DNA from: Inquilinus sp. KBS0705
GTDB lineage: Bacteria > Bacteroidota > Bacteroidia > Sphingobacteriales > Sphingobacteriaceae
Direction of reading: 5' to 3'
Length of the DNA stretch: 64,000 nucleotides
NCBI GenBank assembly: GCA_005938025.2
Contig: VCCI02000005.1
Coordinates: forward strand, 62,001-126,000
In this document: piece after piece, positions 1-9,292 of the stretch
Layout of the letters: every line of letters starts with the position of its first letter
Position numbering within the stretch: the stretch's first letter is position 1
Translations under genes and position numbers: made by a program
The notes under the pieces: model-generated
Told to the model about the DNA's origin: nothing
The model's input: the letters and a program-made list of their open reading frames with translations, nothing else
Databases searched by the model: none

Positions 1-525
1 TACCGAGAAGTAAGTTGAGATAGCGAACACGTCCATCATCAGTGCCGAGTTCCAGTTTACCCATAACGAGCCGTACTGGTTTGGCAATGGCAAAGTAAAG
101 TAAGCTAACCATGGGCGGCCCATGTGCGCTACAATGTAGGTAGCCGCGCAAATTACCGCAAAAATGGTCATCGCCTCGGCAGAACGGTTAATGGAATTTC
201 GCCAGTTTTGACGGAATATTAACAGTACCGCAGATATAAGCGTACCCGCGTGGCCAATACCTACCCACCACACGAAACCGGTGATGTCCCAGGCCCAGCC
301 TACTGTTTTATTTAACCCCCATGCTCCTAAACCAAACCAAAAGGTGTAGCTGATAGAAACAACCCAAAGCAAAGCGCCTAATGATGATACGGTAAAACCT
401 ATCCACCACGCTTTATTTGGTTTATTTTCAACAGGGCGCAATACGTCGTTAGTAATTTGAGCATAGGTAATATCCTTGCCGGTTATTAACGGTTCCCTGA
501 TTATTGATTCACTGTGAGATGCCAT
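1..525 (-). CDS. actC: Alternative complex III membrane subunit ActC (partial)
   Basis: NrfD/PsrC-like integral membrane subunit of alternative complex III (ACIII), the quinol-oxidising complex that replaces cytochrome bc1 in many Bacteroidota. Only the first 175 codons lie in the window; the frame is still open at base 1, so the gene runs off the left edge. The minus-strand translation starts MASHSESIIREPLITGKD, followed by hydrophobic segments at about residues 45-70, 80-105 and 115-140 and the motif AHMGRPW typical of this family. It starts 22 bases after actB ends and is the third gene of a leftward operon. Identity is very likely from sequence and gene order; the C-terminal half cannot be judged. 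Confidence 0.9.
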   Translation of the reverse strand, partial: MASHSESIIREPLITGKDITYAQITNDVLRPVENKPNKAWWIGFTVSSLGALLWVVSISYTFWFGLGAWGLNKTVGWAWDITGFVWWVGIGHAGTLISAVLLIFRQNWRNSINRSAEAMTIFAVICAATYIVAHMGRPWLAYFTLPLPNQYGSLWVNWNSALMMDVFAISTYFSV

Positions 526-547
526 ATTTTATATATCTCTTGTATAA

Positions 548-3500
548 TTAAGCCTGTAATTCTGATGATGTATTTCTAACTTTTACCTGGTAACCTATAC
601 CCGGCTGTACGTTTAATTCTTCCAGTACATAATACGTTCTTTCGCTCTTCAAAGCCTTTGAAACTTCAGAGTTAGGATCGTTTCTGTTACCGAAAATTAT
701 AGCGTTTGCAGAGCATGTTTGCTGGCAGGCAACTTTAATTTCGCCATCAACAAGCGGGCGTTTTTCTATTTTAGCTTTCAGTTTACCAGCTTGTATACGT
801 TGTACGCACATCGAGCATTTTTCCATAACCCCACGGAAACGTGTAGTAACATCAGGGTTAAGTACTAATTGGGTATGCTCGTTGCTTAGGTAGTTATCAA
901 AGCGCGAATCGTTCCAATAGTTAAACCAGTTAAAGCGGCGTACTTTGTAAGGGCAGTTGTTTGCGCAATAACGTGTACCTACGCAACGGTTGTATGCCAT
1001 TTGGTTTAAACCTTCGCTTGAGTGTACGGTAGCTAATACAGGGCAAACTGTTTCGCAAGGCGCGTGGTCGCAGTGCTGGCAAAGCATTGGCTGGTGAACA
1101 ACTGTTACGTTGCTAAAATCGCTAAGCTTATCAATTTCTTTTTCCTGAGTTACCTTGCCCGAACGATTGTCTACTTTAGCATCACCACTTTGCTCAAAGC
1201 TGTAGTAACGGTCAATACGTATCCAGTGCATTTCGCGGCGACGGCCTACTTCTACCTTACCAACAACAGGTATGTTGTTTTCTGCATTACATGCTACAAC
1301 GCAAGCGCCGCAACCTGTACAGGCATTTAAGTCGATAGCCATTACCCAGTCATAAACAGGGCGGGCGTGTATGCGATCTTCGTTAGTGTTTTCCCAAAGG
1401 TCGTACTTTTTCTCACCTTCGTTACCACTACCAGATGCAGGGTTTTTAACGTATTCTTTAAATGTAGCTTCGCGAATTACATTACGGCCCTCAAATGAGT
1501 GGTGTGTTTGTGTTTGCGATAGCGGGAATATATCTCCTGTTCCGGTTACGGTTGCAGCTGCTGTAGTTTGCAATGTACCGTTGCGGAAACTATGGAAAGG
1601 ATATGCATTTTTACCTACGTTATTACCTACTAAACCCGCAGCGGTACGGCCGTAACCTACAGCTACTGATACAGTGCCGGGTGCCTGGCCCGGTTGTGAT
1701 AATACAGGTAATGATATAGTGTATCCGTTTGCTTCGATAGTAACCACTTCAAATTCATCCAGTCCCATCTTTTTAATATCTGACGGAGACATAGCTGCAA
1801 AGTTATCCCAGGTAACTTTAGATACTGGGTCTGGCAGCTCCTGTAGCCATGGGTTGTTGGCATGTTTACCATCGCGTATAGCAGCACTTTGGTATATCTG
1901 CAGTTCTACTTTATTACCCGAGGCAAGCTGGTTGCTATGGTCAATAATAGTTTGTGCTACTGCATTAAGATCGCGGTTAAAGGTATAAGTACCTGCTGCA
2001 ACAGGTGCTGCAAGTATAAAGCCTGTTTGTAACAGGCTTTCCCAACCAGCCTGGCCTGCCAAACCGCCTTTAGCTAATAAGTTTTTGTCCCAGTTATTTC
2101 TAACGTAGCTGTAATAATCTTTTATAGGGTTATCAGACCATACCAGCAAGCTTTGTTCAGCCTGGCGGGTATTGTAAACCGGGTTAATGGTTGGCTGCAT
2201 AACAGTGTAGTAACCTTCTATCGCGCTGTCATCACCCCAAGATTCTAAATAGTGATGGTTTGGTGCAACTACGTTACATAAAGCAGCAGTTTCATCAGCA
2301 CGATCAGAGAAAGATACTCTTAACGCTACCTTTTTAATGGCATCCTGTACATCCTTCGCCGAAAAATAATCATAGGCCGGGTTTGCATCCAGGAATAATA
2401 CTGCGCCAACTTCGCCACGTTTTGCTTCGTTGATAAATTCAACAAGCTCGGCATCGTTACCCGCGTATTGGCGTGATGGATTGTCCAGATCAATAGTAGT
2501 GCCGTAGCTACCTAAAAGGGAGTTGATGGCATTTACCAATATTTGTGTAGCAACATCGTTTGAACCTGCAACAACTAAGGCTTTACCTTTAGCAGCCTGA
2601 AGTTCTTTTGCTACCAGTATAATTGCCTTATCGGCATTTGCTGTGGTTAATTTTTTTGATCCTGGTAAGGTTGTTCCTGTTAAAGCATTGTACAGGTTTA
2701 TCAGGGCCGGTCCTTCTTCTGAAGGTTTAATAGCTAAACGTACATCGGCATTGGTACCTGTAAGGCTCATACCGCTTTCAAACTGGATGTGACGCGACAT
2801 CTTTTTAGCCTCAAGCGATTTGTTGTTACGGTTTTTTACATACTGGCGGGTAAACTCTTCACCAGATATCCAGGTACCCAGGAAATCAGCTCCAAAGCTT
2901 ACTATAATATCTGCCTTATCAAAATTGTAGTGAGGCAATACCGCTTTACCAAAGCTATTTTGGTTGGCCTGTATAATACCGGTGTATGATACCGCATCGT
3001 AGCTAACATGTTTGGTAGTTGGGTAAGCAGCAATAAAATCGGTAATAACAGCTAAAGTAGAAGGGCTGTGTATAGTTGATGTTACTAAGCGTATTTTTTT
3101 ACCACTTGCTTTAACTGCTGCAAGCTGGTTTTTTACATAAGAGTCAAGCTGTGCCCATCCGGCGTCGGTGCCGTTAAGCATTGGGTCTTTTACGCGGCTG
3201 TTGTCATACAAGTCAAGCACCGATGCTTGCGCCTGTGCGCTTAAGCCACCTTTTCCTAAAAGGTCATTTGGGTTACCTTCAACCTTAATAGGTCTTCCTT
3301 CGCGAGTTTTAACTAATATAGCGCTACCATCATAAGTTGATGAATAGTAGTTGGCTACACCAGGGGTTACCTCTTCGGGTTTAATTAAGTAAGGTATAGA
3401 TTTATGCACAGGCACTTTTTGGCAAGCTGCCAAAGTAACTGCACCTACACCAAAGCCCAGCGCTTTCAAAAAGTCGCGACGAGGGGTTTTTGATGACAGA

Positions 3501-3625
3501 CCGCCTCCGCTTAAAACATCTTCAATGGGGATTGGCTCCGCAAATTCGTGTTTATTCTTCTCAACAAATTCTGGCGTCCTGTTTAGTTCTTCTAAACCTT
3601 TCCAGTATTTTTTATTGCTATCCAT
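548..3625 (-). CDS. actB: Alternative complex III iron-sulfur/molybdopterin-like subunit ActB
   Basis: Large peripheral subunit of ACIII, 1025 residues. The N-terminus carries a Tat-type motif (RRDFLK, residues 49-54) followed by a hydrophobic stretch ending in LAAC, so it is probably Tat-exported and lipid-anchored at Cys68. The first two thirds resemble molybdopterin oxidoreductases, although ActB proteins are known not to bind the cofactor. The C-terminal third is a ferredoxin-like domain with several Cys clusters (CTGCGACVVAC, CQHCDHAPCETVC, CANNCPYK, CSMC, ACQQTC) for about four Fe-S centres. It lies between actA (41-base gap) and actC (22-base gap). Electrons should pass from here to the ActA haems. 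Family and role are firm; cluster types are inferred. Confidence 0.96.
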   Translation of the reverse strand: MDSNKKYWKGLEELNRTPEFVEKNKHEFAEPIPIEDVLSGGGLSSKTPRRDFLKALGFGVGAVTLAACQKVPVHKSIPYLIKPEEVTPGVANYYSSTYDGSAILVKTREGRPIKVEGNPNDLLGKGGLSAQAQASVLDLYDNSRVKDPMLNGTDAGWAQLDSYVKNQLAAVKASGKKIRLVTSTIHSPSTLAVITDFIAAYPTTKHVSYDAVSYTGIIQANQNSFGKAVLPHYNFDKADIIVSFGADFLGTWISGEEFTRQYVKNRNNKSLEAKKMSRHIQFESGMSLTGTNADVRLAIKPSEEGPALINLYNALTGTTLPGSKKLTTANADKAIILVAKELQAAKGKALVVAGSNDVATQILVNAINSLLGSYGTTIDLDNPSRQYAGNDAELVEFINEAKRGEVGAVLFLDANPAYDYFSAKDVQDAIKKVALRVSFSDRADETAALCNVVAPNHHYLESWGDDSAIEGYYTVMQPTINPVYNTRQAEQSLLVWSDNPIKDYYSYVRNNWDKNLLAKGGLAGQAGWESLLQTGFILAAPVAAGTYTFNRDLNAVAQTIIDHSNQLASGNKVELQIYQSAAIRDGKHANNPWLQELPDPVSKVTWDNFAAMSPSDIKKMGLDEFEVVTIEANGYTISLPVLSQPGQAPGTVSVAVGYGRTAAGLVGNNVGKNAYPFHSFRNGTLQTTAAATVTGTGDIFPLSQTQTHHSFEGRNVIREATFKEYVKNPASGSGNEGEKKYDLWENTNEDRIHARPVYDWVMAIDLNACTGCGACVVACNAENNIPVVGKVEVGRRREMHWIRIDRYYSFEQSGDAKVDNRSGKVTQEKEIDKLSDFSNVTVVHQPMLCQHCDHAPCETVCPVLATVHSSEGLNQMAYNRCVGTRYCANNCPYKVRRFNWFNYWNDSRFDNYLSNEHTQLVLNPDVTTRFRGVMEKCSMCVQRIQAGKLKAKIEKRPLVDGEIKVACQQTCSANAIIFGNRNDPNSEVSKALKSERTYYVLEELNVQPGIGYQVKVRNTSSELQA

Positions 3626-3666
3626 TTAAGTTATATAAACTGTAATGCTAAGTTCTAAATCGTTTA

Positions 3667-4938
3667 TTAATAGTGGCATTTAGCACACTCGATACCGCCT
3701 AAAACTGCTGCGGTAACCTTCTCGCCCTTTTTAATTTTATCATGAGCGGCAAGTATGCTATCATAGTAAGCGTTTCCTTTGGCGTTAACCTCGGTACGTT
3801 TGTGGCACTGTATACACCATTTCATGGTTAGCGGCGAGTATTGGTATACTTCCTGCATTTCCTGAATTTGACCATGGCATTTTTGGCACTCAATTTTACC
3901 AACGGTAACGTGTTGCGAGTGGTTAAAGTAAGCCAAGTCTGGCAGGTTATGTATACGCACCCACTGTATAGGTTTAGCTTTAGTACTATCGTATTTGGCG
4001 GTGTTAGGGTCGTAACCTAATGCATCATATATCTTGTGTATTTCCGGCGACTCTGTTTTAACAGATTTGTGGCAGTTCATACAAACGTTTAATGATGGTA
4101 TAGAAGCGTTTTTACCCTTGAATGCACCGGTGTGGCAGTACTGGCACTCTATCTTCATGGCACCTGCATGCAATTTGTGTGAGTATTTAATAGGTTGTAC
4201 CGGCTGATATCCCTGGTGAACATTGGTGTTCCACATGGTTACCCAGCTCCAGCTGCCTAAAGCAATTGTGCCGCATACTACAACAAAGAATACTAATTTT
4301 TTATTCTTGGCCAGTTTTTTAACGGTTGCTAAACGGTCAACAGGTGCTTTTTCTTCAACAGCGGTTTCTTCTTCAAGCAATAAGCCTTGTTTGTTTAGTA
4401 ACAAACGCTCAAGCGTGGCAATTACTTTGTTTAATACCAGTATTACAATAAAGGCAATAACAATAACGCCTAATAAACCCCATATAACCAGGTTGCTTGG
4501 GCCGGTTTGGGCAGCACCTGGATCACCCACAGGGCCTTTAGCTTTTGCATCCTGCATGGTTTTCCATTCGCCACGCACGTAGGTTAAAATGTTACCAACA
4601 TCAGCATCGCTAAGCTCGGCAAATACTGTCATGCCGGCCTGGTTAAACTCGTTGTAAATTTTGAGCGCCTTTGGATTTTTTGCAGCTATTAAAGCCTGGT
4701 TGTTCTGGATCCACTTGGTCAGGTAAGCATCATCAGTTTCTGATGTTAACTGCGGACCTAAAGCCGGGCCGGTCATACGCACGTCTATTTTATGACACGC
4801 GGTACATTTGGCCTTAAATATAGCCTCGCCCTTTGCTGCATCTGCCTGCGCATGAGCCGAAAGACCCATTACAGCCAAACCGGCAACAAGCAAAACCGAC
4901 TTTGAAAGCTTCTTAAAAAGGAATGAGATATTTCTCAT
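3667..4938 (-). CDS. actA: Alternative complex III cytochrome c subunit, ActE-like domain fused to pentahaem ActA
   Basis: First gene of the ACIII operon, a 423-residue multihaem c-type cytochrome. Residues 1-31 form a signal peptide. A class I cytochrome c domain follows, with CTACH at residues 45-49. There are then two hydrophobic helices (about 152-176 and 214-236) and a C-terminal region with five CxxCH motifs: CQYCH, CMNCH, CQKCH, CIQCH and CAKCH. The last haem site ends one residue before the stop. Six haems in one chain suggests a fusion of the single-haem ActE module to pentahaem ActA. The role is electron transfer from the quinol/ActB side to a terminal oxidase. A consensus promoter lies 84-117 bases upstream. 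Confidence 0.93.
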   Translation of the reverse strand: MRNISFLFKKLSKSVLLVAGLAVMGLSAHAQADAAKGEAIFKAKCTACHKIDVRMTGPALGPQLTSETDDAYLTKWIQNNQALIAAKNPKALKIYNEFNQAGMTVFAELSDADVGNILTYVRGEWKTMQDAKAKGPVGDPGAAQTGPSNLVIWGLLGVIVIAFIVILVLNKVIATLERLLLNKQGLLLEEETAVEEKAPVDRLATVKKLAKNKKLVFFVVVCGTIALGSWSWVTMWNTNVHQGYQPVQPIKYSHKLHAGAMKIECQYCHTGAFKGKNASIPSLNVCMNCHKSVKTESPEIHKIYDALGYDPNTAKYDSTKAKPIQWVRIHNLPDLAYFNHSQHVTVGKIECQKCHGQIQEMQEVYQYSPLTMKWCIQCHKRTEVNAKGNAYYDSILAAHDKIKKGEKVTAAVLGGIECAKCHY

Positions 4939-5021
4939 AAAGTGTATTTATGCTAAATAATTTTTATACTACAATGGTTGAACAGACGTGAAGGTGTACG
5001 TTTTACCCATTTTTACAGCCA

Positions 5022-5055
5022 CAAAAGTAAAATTTATTACAGTATCGCTGACAAA
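5022..5055 (-). promoter_or_regulatory. Promoter of the ACIII operon
   Basis: Reading the minus strand, TTTG at 5055-5052 is followed after 22 bases by TACTTTTG at 5029-5022. This fits the Bacteroidota -33 TTTG / -7 TAnnTTTG pattern. The implied 5' leader of actA is about 80 bases. Confidence 0.6.
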
Positions 5056-5100
5056 TATGTGACACTAATATCTAATTTATAATCGTTCTAAATTATTGGA

Positions 5101-5131
5101 AAAAGCCCTGATTTTTTTAAAAAAGGGCTTT
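5101..5131 (-). terminator. Rho-independent terminator after the deoxyhypusine synthase-like gene
   Basis: Inverted repeat AAAGCCCT (5102-5109) / AGGGCTTT (5124-5131). On the minus strand the hairpin is followed by a T run (complement of the A run at 5099-5104). It lies 62 bases past the stop of the gene at 5193-6173 and insulates the ACIII promoter. Confidence 0.7.
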
Positions 5132-5192
5132 ATTTCTTCACAAACATAGTGTGCTGTAAATCAGGATGTATACAAGCGTATTCAAATATAAA

Positions 5193-6173
5193 TTATTGTT
5201 TTAATATCCATGCAAATATTAACGGAACAACAATGGTAGCATCAGATTCTACAATAAACTTTGGTGTATGTATATCCAGCTTACCCCAGGTTATTTTCTC
5301 GTTAGGTACCGCCCCCGAATATGAACCGTATGATGTGGTTGAATCAGACACCTGGCAAAAATAGCTCCAGAAAGGTATTTCGGGCATCTCCATATCCTGG
5401 TAAAGCATAGGTACAACGCATATCGGGAAATCGCCTGCTATACCACCACCTATCTGGAAAAAGCCGACGCCTTTGCCACCCGCATTTTGGGGGTACCAAC
5501 CGGCCAGCCATGCCATATACTCAATACCACTCTTCATGGTAGTTGCTTTTATTTCGCTTTTAATAACGTACGATGCAAATATATTTCCCATAGTTGAGTC
5601 TTCCCATCCTGGTACTACTATCGGCAGGTTTTTTTCGGCAGCGGCCAGCATCCACGAGTTTTTGGGGTCTATCTCATAATATTGCTCCAGCTCGCCGCTA
5701 AGCAATATTTTGTACATAAACTCATGCGGAAAATAACGCTCGCCGGCAGTATCAGCATCTTTCCATATTTTATAGATATGCTTTTGTAAACGGCGAAAAG
5801 CTTCTTCCTCAGGTATGCAAGTATCGGTAACGCGGTTATAGTGGTTCTCTAACAGATCCCACTCATCCTGCGGGCTCAGGTCGCGATAGTTGGGCACGCG
5901 TTTGTAATGCGAGTGCGCTACCAGGTTCATGATATCTTCTTCCAGGTTAGCGCCCGTGCACGATATAATGTCTATCTTATCCTGGCGTATCATTTCGGCA
6001 AGCGAAATACCTAATTCGGCAGTACTCATAGCGCCGGCAATGGTCACCATCATTTTGCCGCCCTCGGTTAAGTGCGTTTCGTAACCTTTTGCTGCATCCA
6101 TTAACGCCGCCGCATTAAAATGCAGGTAGTTTTTCTCTATGAATTGAGATATAGGGCCTCTTTGTGTACTCAT
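5193..6173 (-). CDS. Deoxyhypusine synthase family protein
   Basis: A 326-residue protein of the deoxyhypusine synthase (DHS) family, which transfers the aminobutyl group of spermidine to an enzyme lysine and then to an acceptor. The motif TWGKL matches the active-site lysine segment of eukaryotic DHS (human K329 lies in SWGKI); here the lysine is residue 298. NAD-binding glycine-rich stretches (ISCTGANLEED, FFQIGGGIAGDFP) are present. I start at the ATG giving MSTQRGP, because an upstream in-frame extension would contain a TACTTTTG promoter box (6205-6198). Bacteria lack eIF5A, so the acceptor is more likely a small amine, as in homospermidine synthase; that is an inference. Confidence 0.88.
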   Translation of the reverse strand: MSTQRGPISQFIEKNYLHFNAAALMDAAKGYETHLTEGGKMMVTIAGAMSTAELGISLAEMIRQDKIDIISCTGANLEEDIMNLVAHSHYKRVPNYRDLSPQDEWDLLENHYNRVTDTCIPEEEAFRRLQKHIYKIWKDADTAGERYFPHEFMYKILLSGELEQYYEIDPKNSWMLAAAEKNLPIVVPGWEDSTMGNIFASYVIKSEIKATTMKSGIEYMAWLAGWYPQNAGGKGVGFFQIGGGIAGDFPICVVPMLYQDMEMPEIPFWSYFCQVSDSTTSYGSYSGAVPNEKITWGKLDIHTPKFIVESDATIVVPLIFAWILKQ

Positions 6174-6197
6174 GTTTTTATTAAACTTATTATTTTG

Positions 6198-6205
6198 CAA
6201 AAGTA
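6198..6205 (-). promoter_or_regulatory. -7 box of the deoxyhypusine synthase-like gene
   Basis: TACTTTTG on the minus strand, 24 bases before the chosen ATG. No good -33 TTTG is seen at the usual distance. It decides the start codon, because it lies inside the longer possible reading frame. Confidence 0.5.
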
Positions 6206-6288
6206 GGTATTTTGAGTACACAGATTTTTTAAATTCCAAATTCGACAAACAATAAGTTAAAATATACCTTTAGCCTCTCGTAAACTGT

Positions 6289-7425
6289 ATGAAAAAACTT
6301 ATCACCGCCCTGTTACTGCTTATTGCCTTTCAGCCTGTATTTGCACAACGAAAGTTTTTACCGAAGTTTTTATACGATATGTATTTTAGCAGGGATAGCA
6401 CTAAAAAAGGAAGCTTTGTTTTGCTGCCTGTGATCAGTTCGGCCCCGGAAACCGGGCTGGAGCTTGGCGGATCGGCACTTTACTCTTTTTATACCGATAC
6501 GCTTAGCGCGAACACCCGTATATCAAATATATTTGGCTATGCTACCCTAACCACAAAGGGCCAAAGCCGTATTAATTTAAGCACCAATTACTGGGCGCCC
6601 CAAAACCGCTATCATTACACAGCGGCTATAGGTTACATTAATTTCCCCTTTGATTTTTATGGCATTGGCAACAATACCCGCAAAGCCGATGCCGACCGGC
6701 TGGGGCAAACCCGCTTTAGACTGGCCCTTACCGCCGAAAAAAAGGTGGGTAGCAGCCTGTACATAGGCCTTGGCGCCGGGGCCTTTGATTACCGCTTTAA
6801 TGACGTAGAAACCGACGGCATTTTTGAAATAGACCCTACAATTGAAGGGCGGCATGGCGGTACAACCCTATACATAGGGCCAAGCCTTGTTTTTGACAAC
6901 CGCGATAACAATACTTACAGCACCCGCGGTGTACACATTACTACCTATTTAAACTTTATGAAGGGCGTTGGCAGCAACAGCAGCTATAGCGGCGGGCTAT
7001 TTAACTTTGAATATGCTCAATTTTTTAAGCTAAGTAAGCGCTTTGTATTAGGACTAAACATGCAGGAACAAAGCCTTACAGGAACCCAGTCGCCATTTTA
7101 TTTTTTGCCGGCCATGGGCAGCGACGAAATTATGCGTGGCTATTACAACGGCCGCTTTCGCGACCGTAATTACATAGCCGCCCAAACGGAGTTACGCTAT
7201 CGTTTAAGCGATCGTATTGGCATGGTTGGCTTTTTAGGCACAGGCGAAGTGTTTAACAGCACCTTTAGCCTTGACCAACTAAAGCCTAACTACGGCGGGG
7301 GTTTGCGTTACTTCTTCGATACTGAAAAGGGCCTTAGCATACGTATTGATTACGGCGTTGGCGAAAAACGCCCCGGTGAAAGCAGGCAGAGTGGTGTATA
7401 TATCGGGCTTGGGGAAGCGTTTTAG
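6289..7425 (+). CDS. Outer-membrane beta-barrel protein, BamA/surface antigen (D15) type
   Basis: 378 residues with a clear signal peptide (MKKLITALLLLIAFQPVFAQ). The rest consists of alternating beta-strand segments, ends in YIGLGEAF and carries the pattern GLSIRIDYGVG seen in Omp85-type barrels. It is short, with no room for POTRA domains, so it resembles the stand-alone D15 barrels of Bacteroidota rather than BamA itself. It is transcribed alone, divergently from the deoxyhypusine synthase-like gene (115-base gap). Function unknown; an outer-membrane location is well supported. Confidence 0.8.
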   Translation: MKKLITALLLLIAFQPVFAQRKFLPKFLYDMYFSRDSTKKGSFVLLPVISSAPETGLELGGSALYSFYTDTLSANTRISNIFGYATLTTKGQSRINLSTNYWAPQNRYHYTAAIGYINFPFDFYGIGNNTRKADADRLGQTRFRLALTAEKKVGSSLYIGLGAGAFDYRFNDVETDGIFEIDPTIEGRHGGTTLYIGPSLVFDNRDNNTYSTRGVHITTYLNFMKGVGSNSSYSGGLFNFEYAQFFKLSKRFVLGLNMQEQSLTGTQSPFYFLPAMGSDEIMRGYYNGRFRDRNYIAAQTELRYRLSDRIGMVGFLGTGEVFNSTFSLDQLKPNYGGGLRYFFDTEKGLSIRIDYGVGEKRPGESRQSGVYIGLGEAF

Positions 7426-7426
7426 T

Positions 7427-7530
7427 AGATGTGCAGATTATAGATGTGTATATATGCAGATGAAAAGCACTGCGCGTTTATATATCATCCAAGCATTTGC
7501 ACATCTGCATATTTGCACATCTGCACATCC
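7427..7530. repeat. TGCACATCT-family intergenic repeat, copy a
   Basis: Lies between two convergent genes. The left half reads GATGTGCAGAT and ATATGCAGATG; the right half reads TTTGCACATCTGCATAT and TTTGCACATCTGCACATC, so the unit is an imperfect inverted repeat. The same words recur at 31131-31170, 36414-36505, 36834-36872 and 37862-37890. Confidence 0.75.
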
Positions 7531-7533
7531 GGG

Positions 7534-8319
7534 CTAAAATCTTATCATAAAATCTTCCTTAGCCTGGTCGGTTTTAAAAAAAACGAGGCCTATCCAAAAC
7601 AGGTCTACGGTAACCCTTACCTGGGGGTGGCTTTTTATTTGCGCCCAGGCTTCTTTCATGCCCCGGCTCCAGTATATATCGTCAAATATCAGCATAGTGC
7701 CCTCGTGCACTTTGGGCAGGCACCATTCAAAATAACGTAGGGTAGCCTCTTTTTGGTGGTTGCCGTCTACGTATACAAAATCCAGCTTTTCCTGGTTGTT
7801 TAAAATACCTTGCAGGGTATCATCAAAATTGCCCACTACCAGGTTAACATCCTTTAATTCCGATCGGTCAAAAACTTCCTGCGCTATGCCGGCGGTTGCA
7901 GGGCAGCCTTCCAGCGTGTACACCTTTGCACCGGGTACCGCTTTTTTAAGATAAAGGGTAGTAATACCCAGGCAGGTGCCTAGCTCAATAATGGTTGATG
8001 GGTTGGTAAATTTGGCCAGGCGATAAAGCAATTGCGCCAGTTTTGGTGCTTTTAAGGCATTTATAGTGATATTACTTACTTTTTTTTGCCTGTTTTTGTT
8101 TAGCTGTGAGCCCGCGCCCAAATCAGTGACGGTTATTGTACGGCTATCTACAAGTAAACGGTCGCGTTGCTGTTCTGCCTCGGTGTATTCCGGCTGAGGT
8201 TTGGTATCGTAAATAACCTCATCAACCAAATGGTATACAAAGGGCGAATGCAAACCATGACGGTTTTTTGACTTTAGTTTATGCAACAGAAAATCGCGTG
8301 CAAACGTTAAGTTAAACAT
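7534..8319 (-). CDS. Class I SAM-dependent methyltransferase (O-methyltransferase-like)
   Basis: 261 residues. A Rossmann-type methyltransferase core is visible: motif I IIELGTCLGITTLYL, an acidic residue after the next strand (VYTLEGCP), and KLDFVYVDGNHQ, as in the catechol O-methyltransferase-like family. The N-terminal 90 residues are less conserved and contain the phrase KNRHGLHSPFVYHLV, common in Bacteroidota homologues. The substrate is unknown. It converges on the barrel gene, with repeat copy a in between, and is divergent from the SirB1-like gene (45-base gap). Confidence 0.85.
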   Translation of the reverse strand: MFNLTFARDFLLHKLKSKNRHGLHSPFVYHLVDEVIYDTKPQPEYTEAEQQRDRLLVDSRTITVTDLGAGSQLNKNRQKKVSNITINALKAPKLAQLLYRLAKFTNPSTIIELGTCLGITTLYLKKAVPGAKVYTLEGCPATAGIAQEVFDRSELKDVNLVVGNFDDTLQGILNNQEKLDFVYVDGNHQKEATLRYFEWCLPKVHEGTMLIFDDIYWSRGMKEAWAQIKSHPQVRVTVDLFWIGLVFFKTDQAKEDFMIRF

Positions 8320-8364
8320 AGCCGTAAAAATATATAAAGGTTTAGTATTTTAGCGTTACCAGAT

Positions 8365-9222
8365 ATGATTAATCCTACAGAAGTAAATTCGTTGATCCGC
8401 CTGCTTGATGATCCGGATGGTGAAATATACGATCATGTTCATCAAAAGCTGCTTTCGTATGGGCCGGAAGCCATACAATATTTAGAGAATGCTTTTGAAC
8501 AGGCTTTTGATAGCGTACAACAGGAACGTATAGCGAACCTGGTACACGAAATACAATTTTCGACACTTAAAACCGACCTACAGCTTTGGTATCAGAGTGG
8601 GGCATTTGACCTTTTACAAGGCATACTTATTATTAACCGCTACCAATACCCCGACCTTGACGAGCAAAAGGTAATTAACCAGATAGAAGCCATAAAGCGC
8701 GATATATGGCTGCAAATGATGCACGAGGCCAGCCCTGTAGAGCAGGTAAAACTAATAAACCATGTTTTTTATAATATACATGGTTTTAGCGGCAATACCA
8801 GCAACCACCGCGACCCGCAAAACAGCTTTATTAGCCAGGTACTCGAAACTAAAAAAGGCAACCAAATATCGCTGGCCATCATTTACTCTATCATCGCCCA
8901 AAAGTTGGATATCCCGGTTTACGGTGTAAACCTGCCGCAGCATTTTATACTGGCCTATTTAGATGAAAGCTTAGAGCACGAGTTTGAAGGCGGAATACTC
9001 TTTTACATTAATGCTTTTAACAAGGGCTTCATTTTTGGTCGCCGCGATGTAGATATGTTTTTAAAACAGCTTAACCTAAAATTTGACAAGCAGTTTTACG
9101 AACCCTGCTCAAACGCCGACATTATTAAACGTGTTATCCGCAACCTAATTAGCGCCTACGAGCATTTAGGCTCATCAGAAAAGGTAGACGAGTTGAATGG
9201 ATTGTTGGAGTTGTTAGGATAA
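8365..9222 (+). CDS. SirB1/transglutaminase-like family protein
   Basis: 285 residues of the SirB1 family (transglutaminase-like fold plus helical repeats). Diagnostic segments are HGFSGNTSNHRDPQNSF, then KKGNQISLAIIYSIIAQKL and GVNLPQHFILAY, where the family has its conserved Asn and His. The N-terminal 100 residues are helical. In enterobacteria the relative SirB1 sits near prfA; here prfB is nearby but on the other strand and not in an operon. The biochemical role is not established. Confidence 0.85.
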   Translation: MINPTEVNSLIRLLDDPDGEIYDHVHQKLLSYGPEAIQYLENAFEQAFDSVQQERIANLVHEIQFSTLKTDLQLWYQSGAFDLLQGILIINRYQYPDLDEQKVINQIEAIKRDIWLQMMHEASPVEQVKLINHVFYNIHGFSGNTSNHRDPQNSFISQVLETKKGNQISLAIIYSIIAQKLDIPVYGVNLPQHFILAYLDESLEHEFEGGILFYINAFNKGFIFGRRDVDMFLKQLNLKFDKQFYEPCSNADIIKRVIRNLISAYEHLGSSEKVDELNGLLELLG

Positions 9223-9292
9223 GATAGGTGCCCCCCCCTTGTTTGTAAAGGAATAGCTCACCCAAAACTTAGATATCCCTTCTGGGCCTATA

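Noticed and set aside
7427..7530. TGCACATCT repeats as a possible CRISPR array
   Set aside because: Units are 12-18 bases, abut each other, occur in both orientations and have no unique spacers of even length; no cas genes are present.
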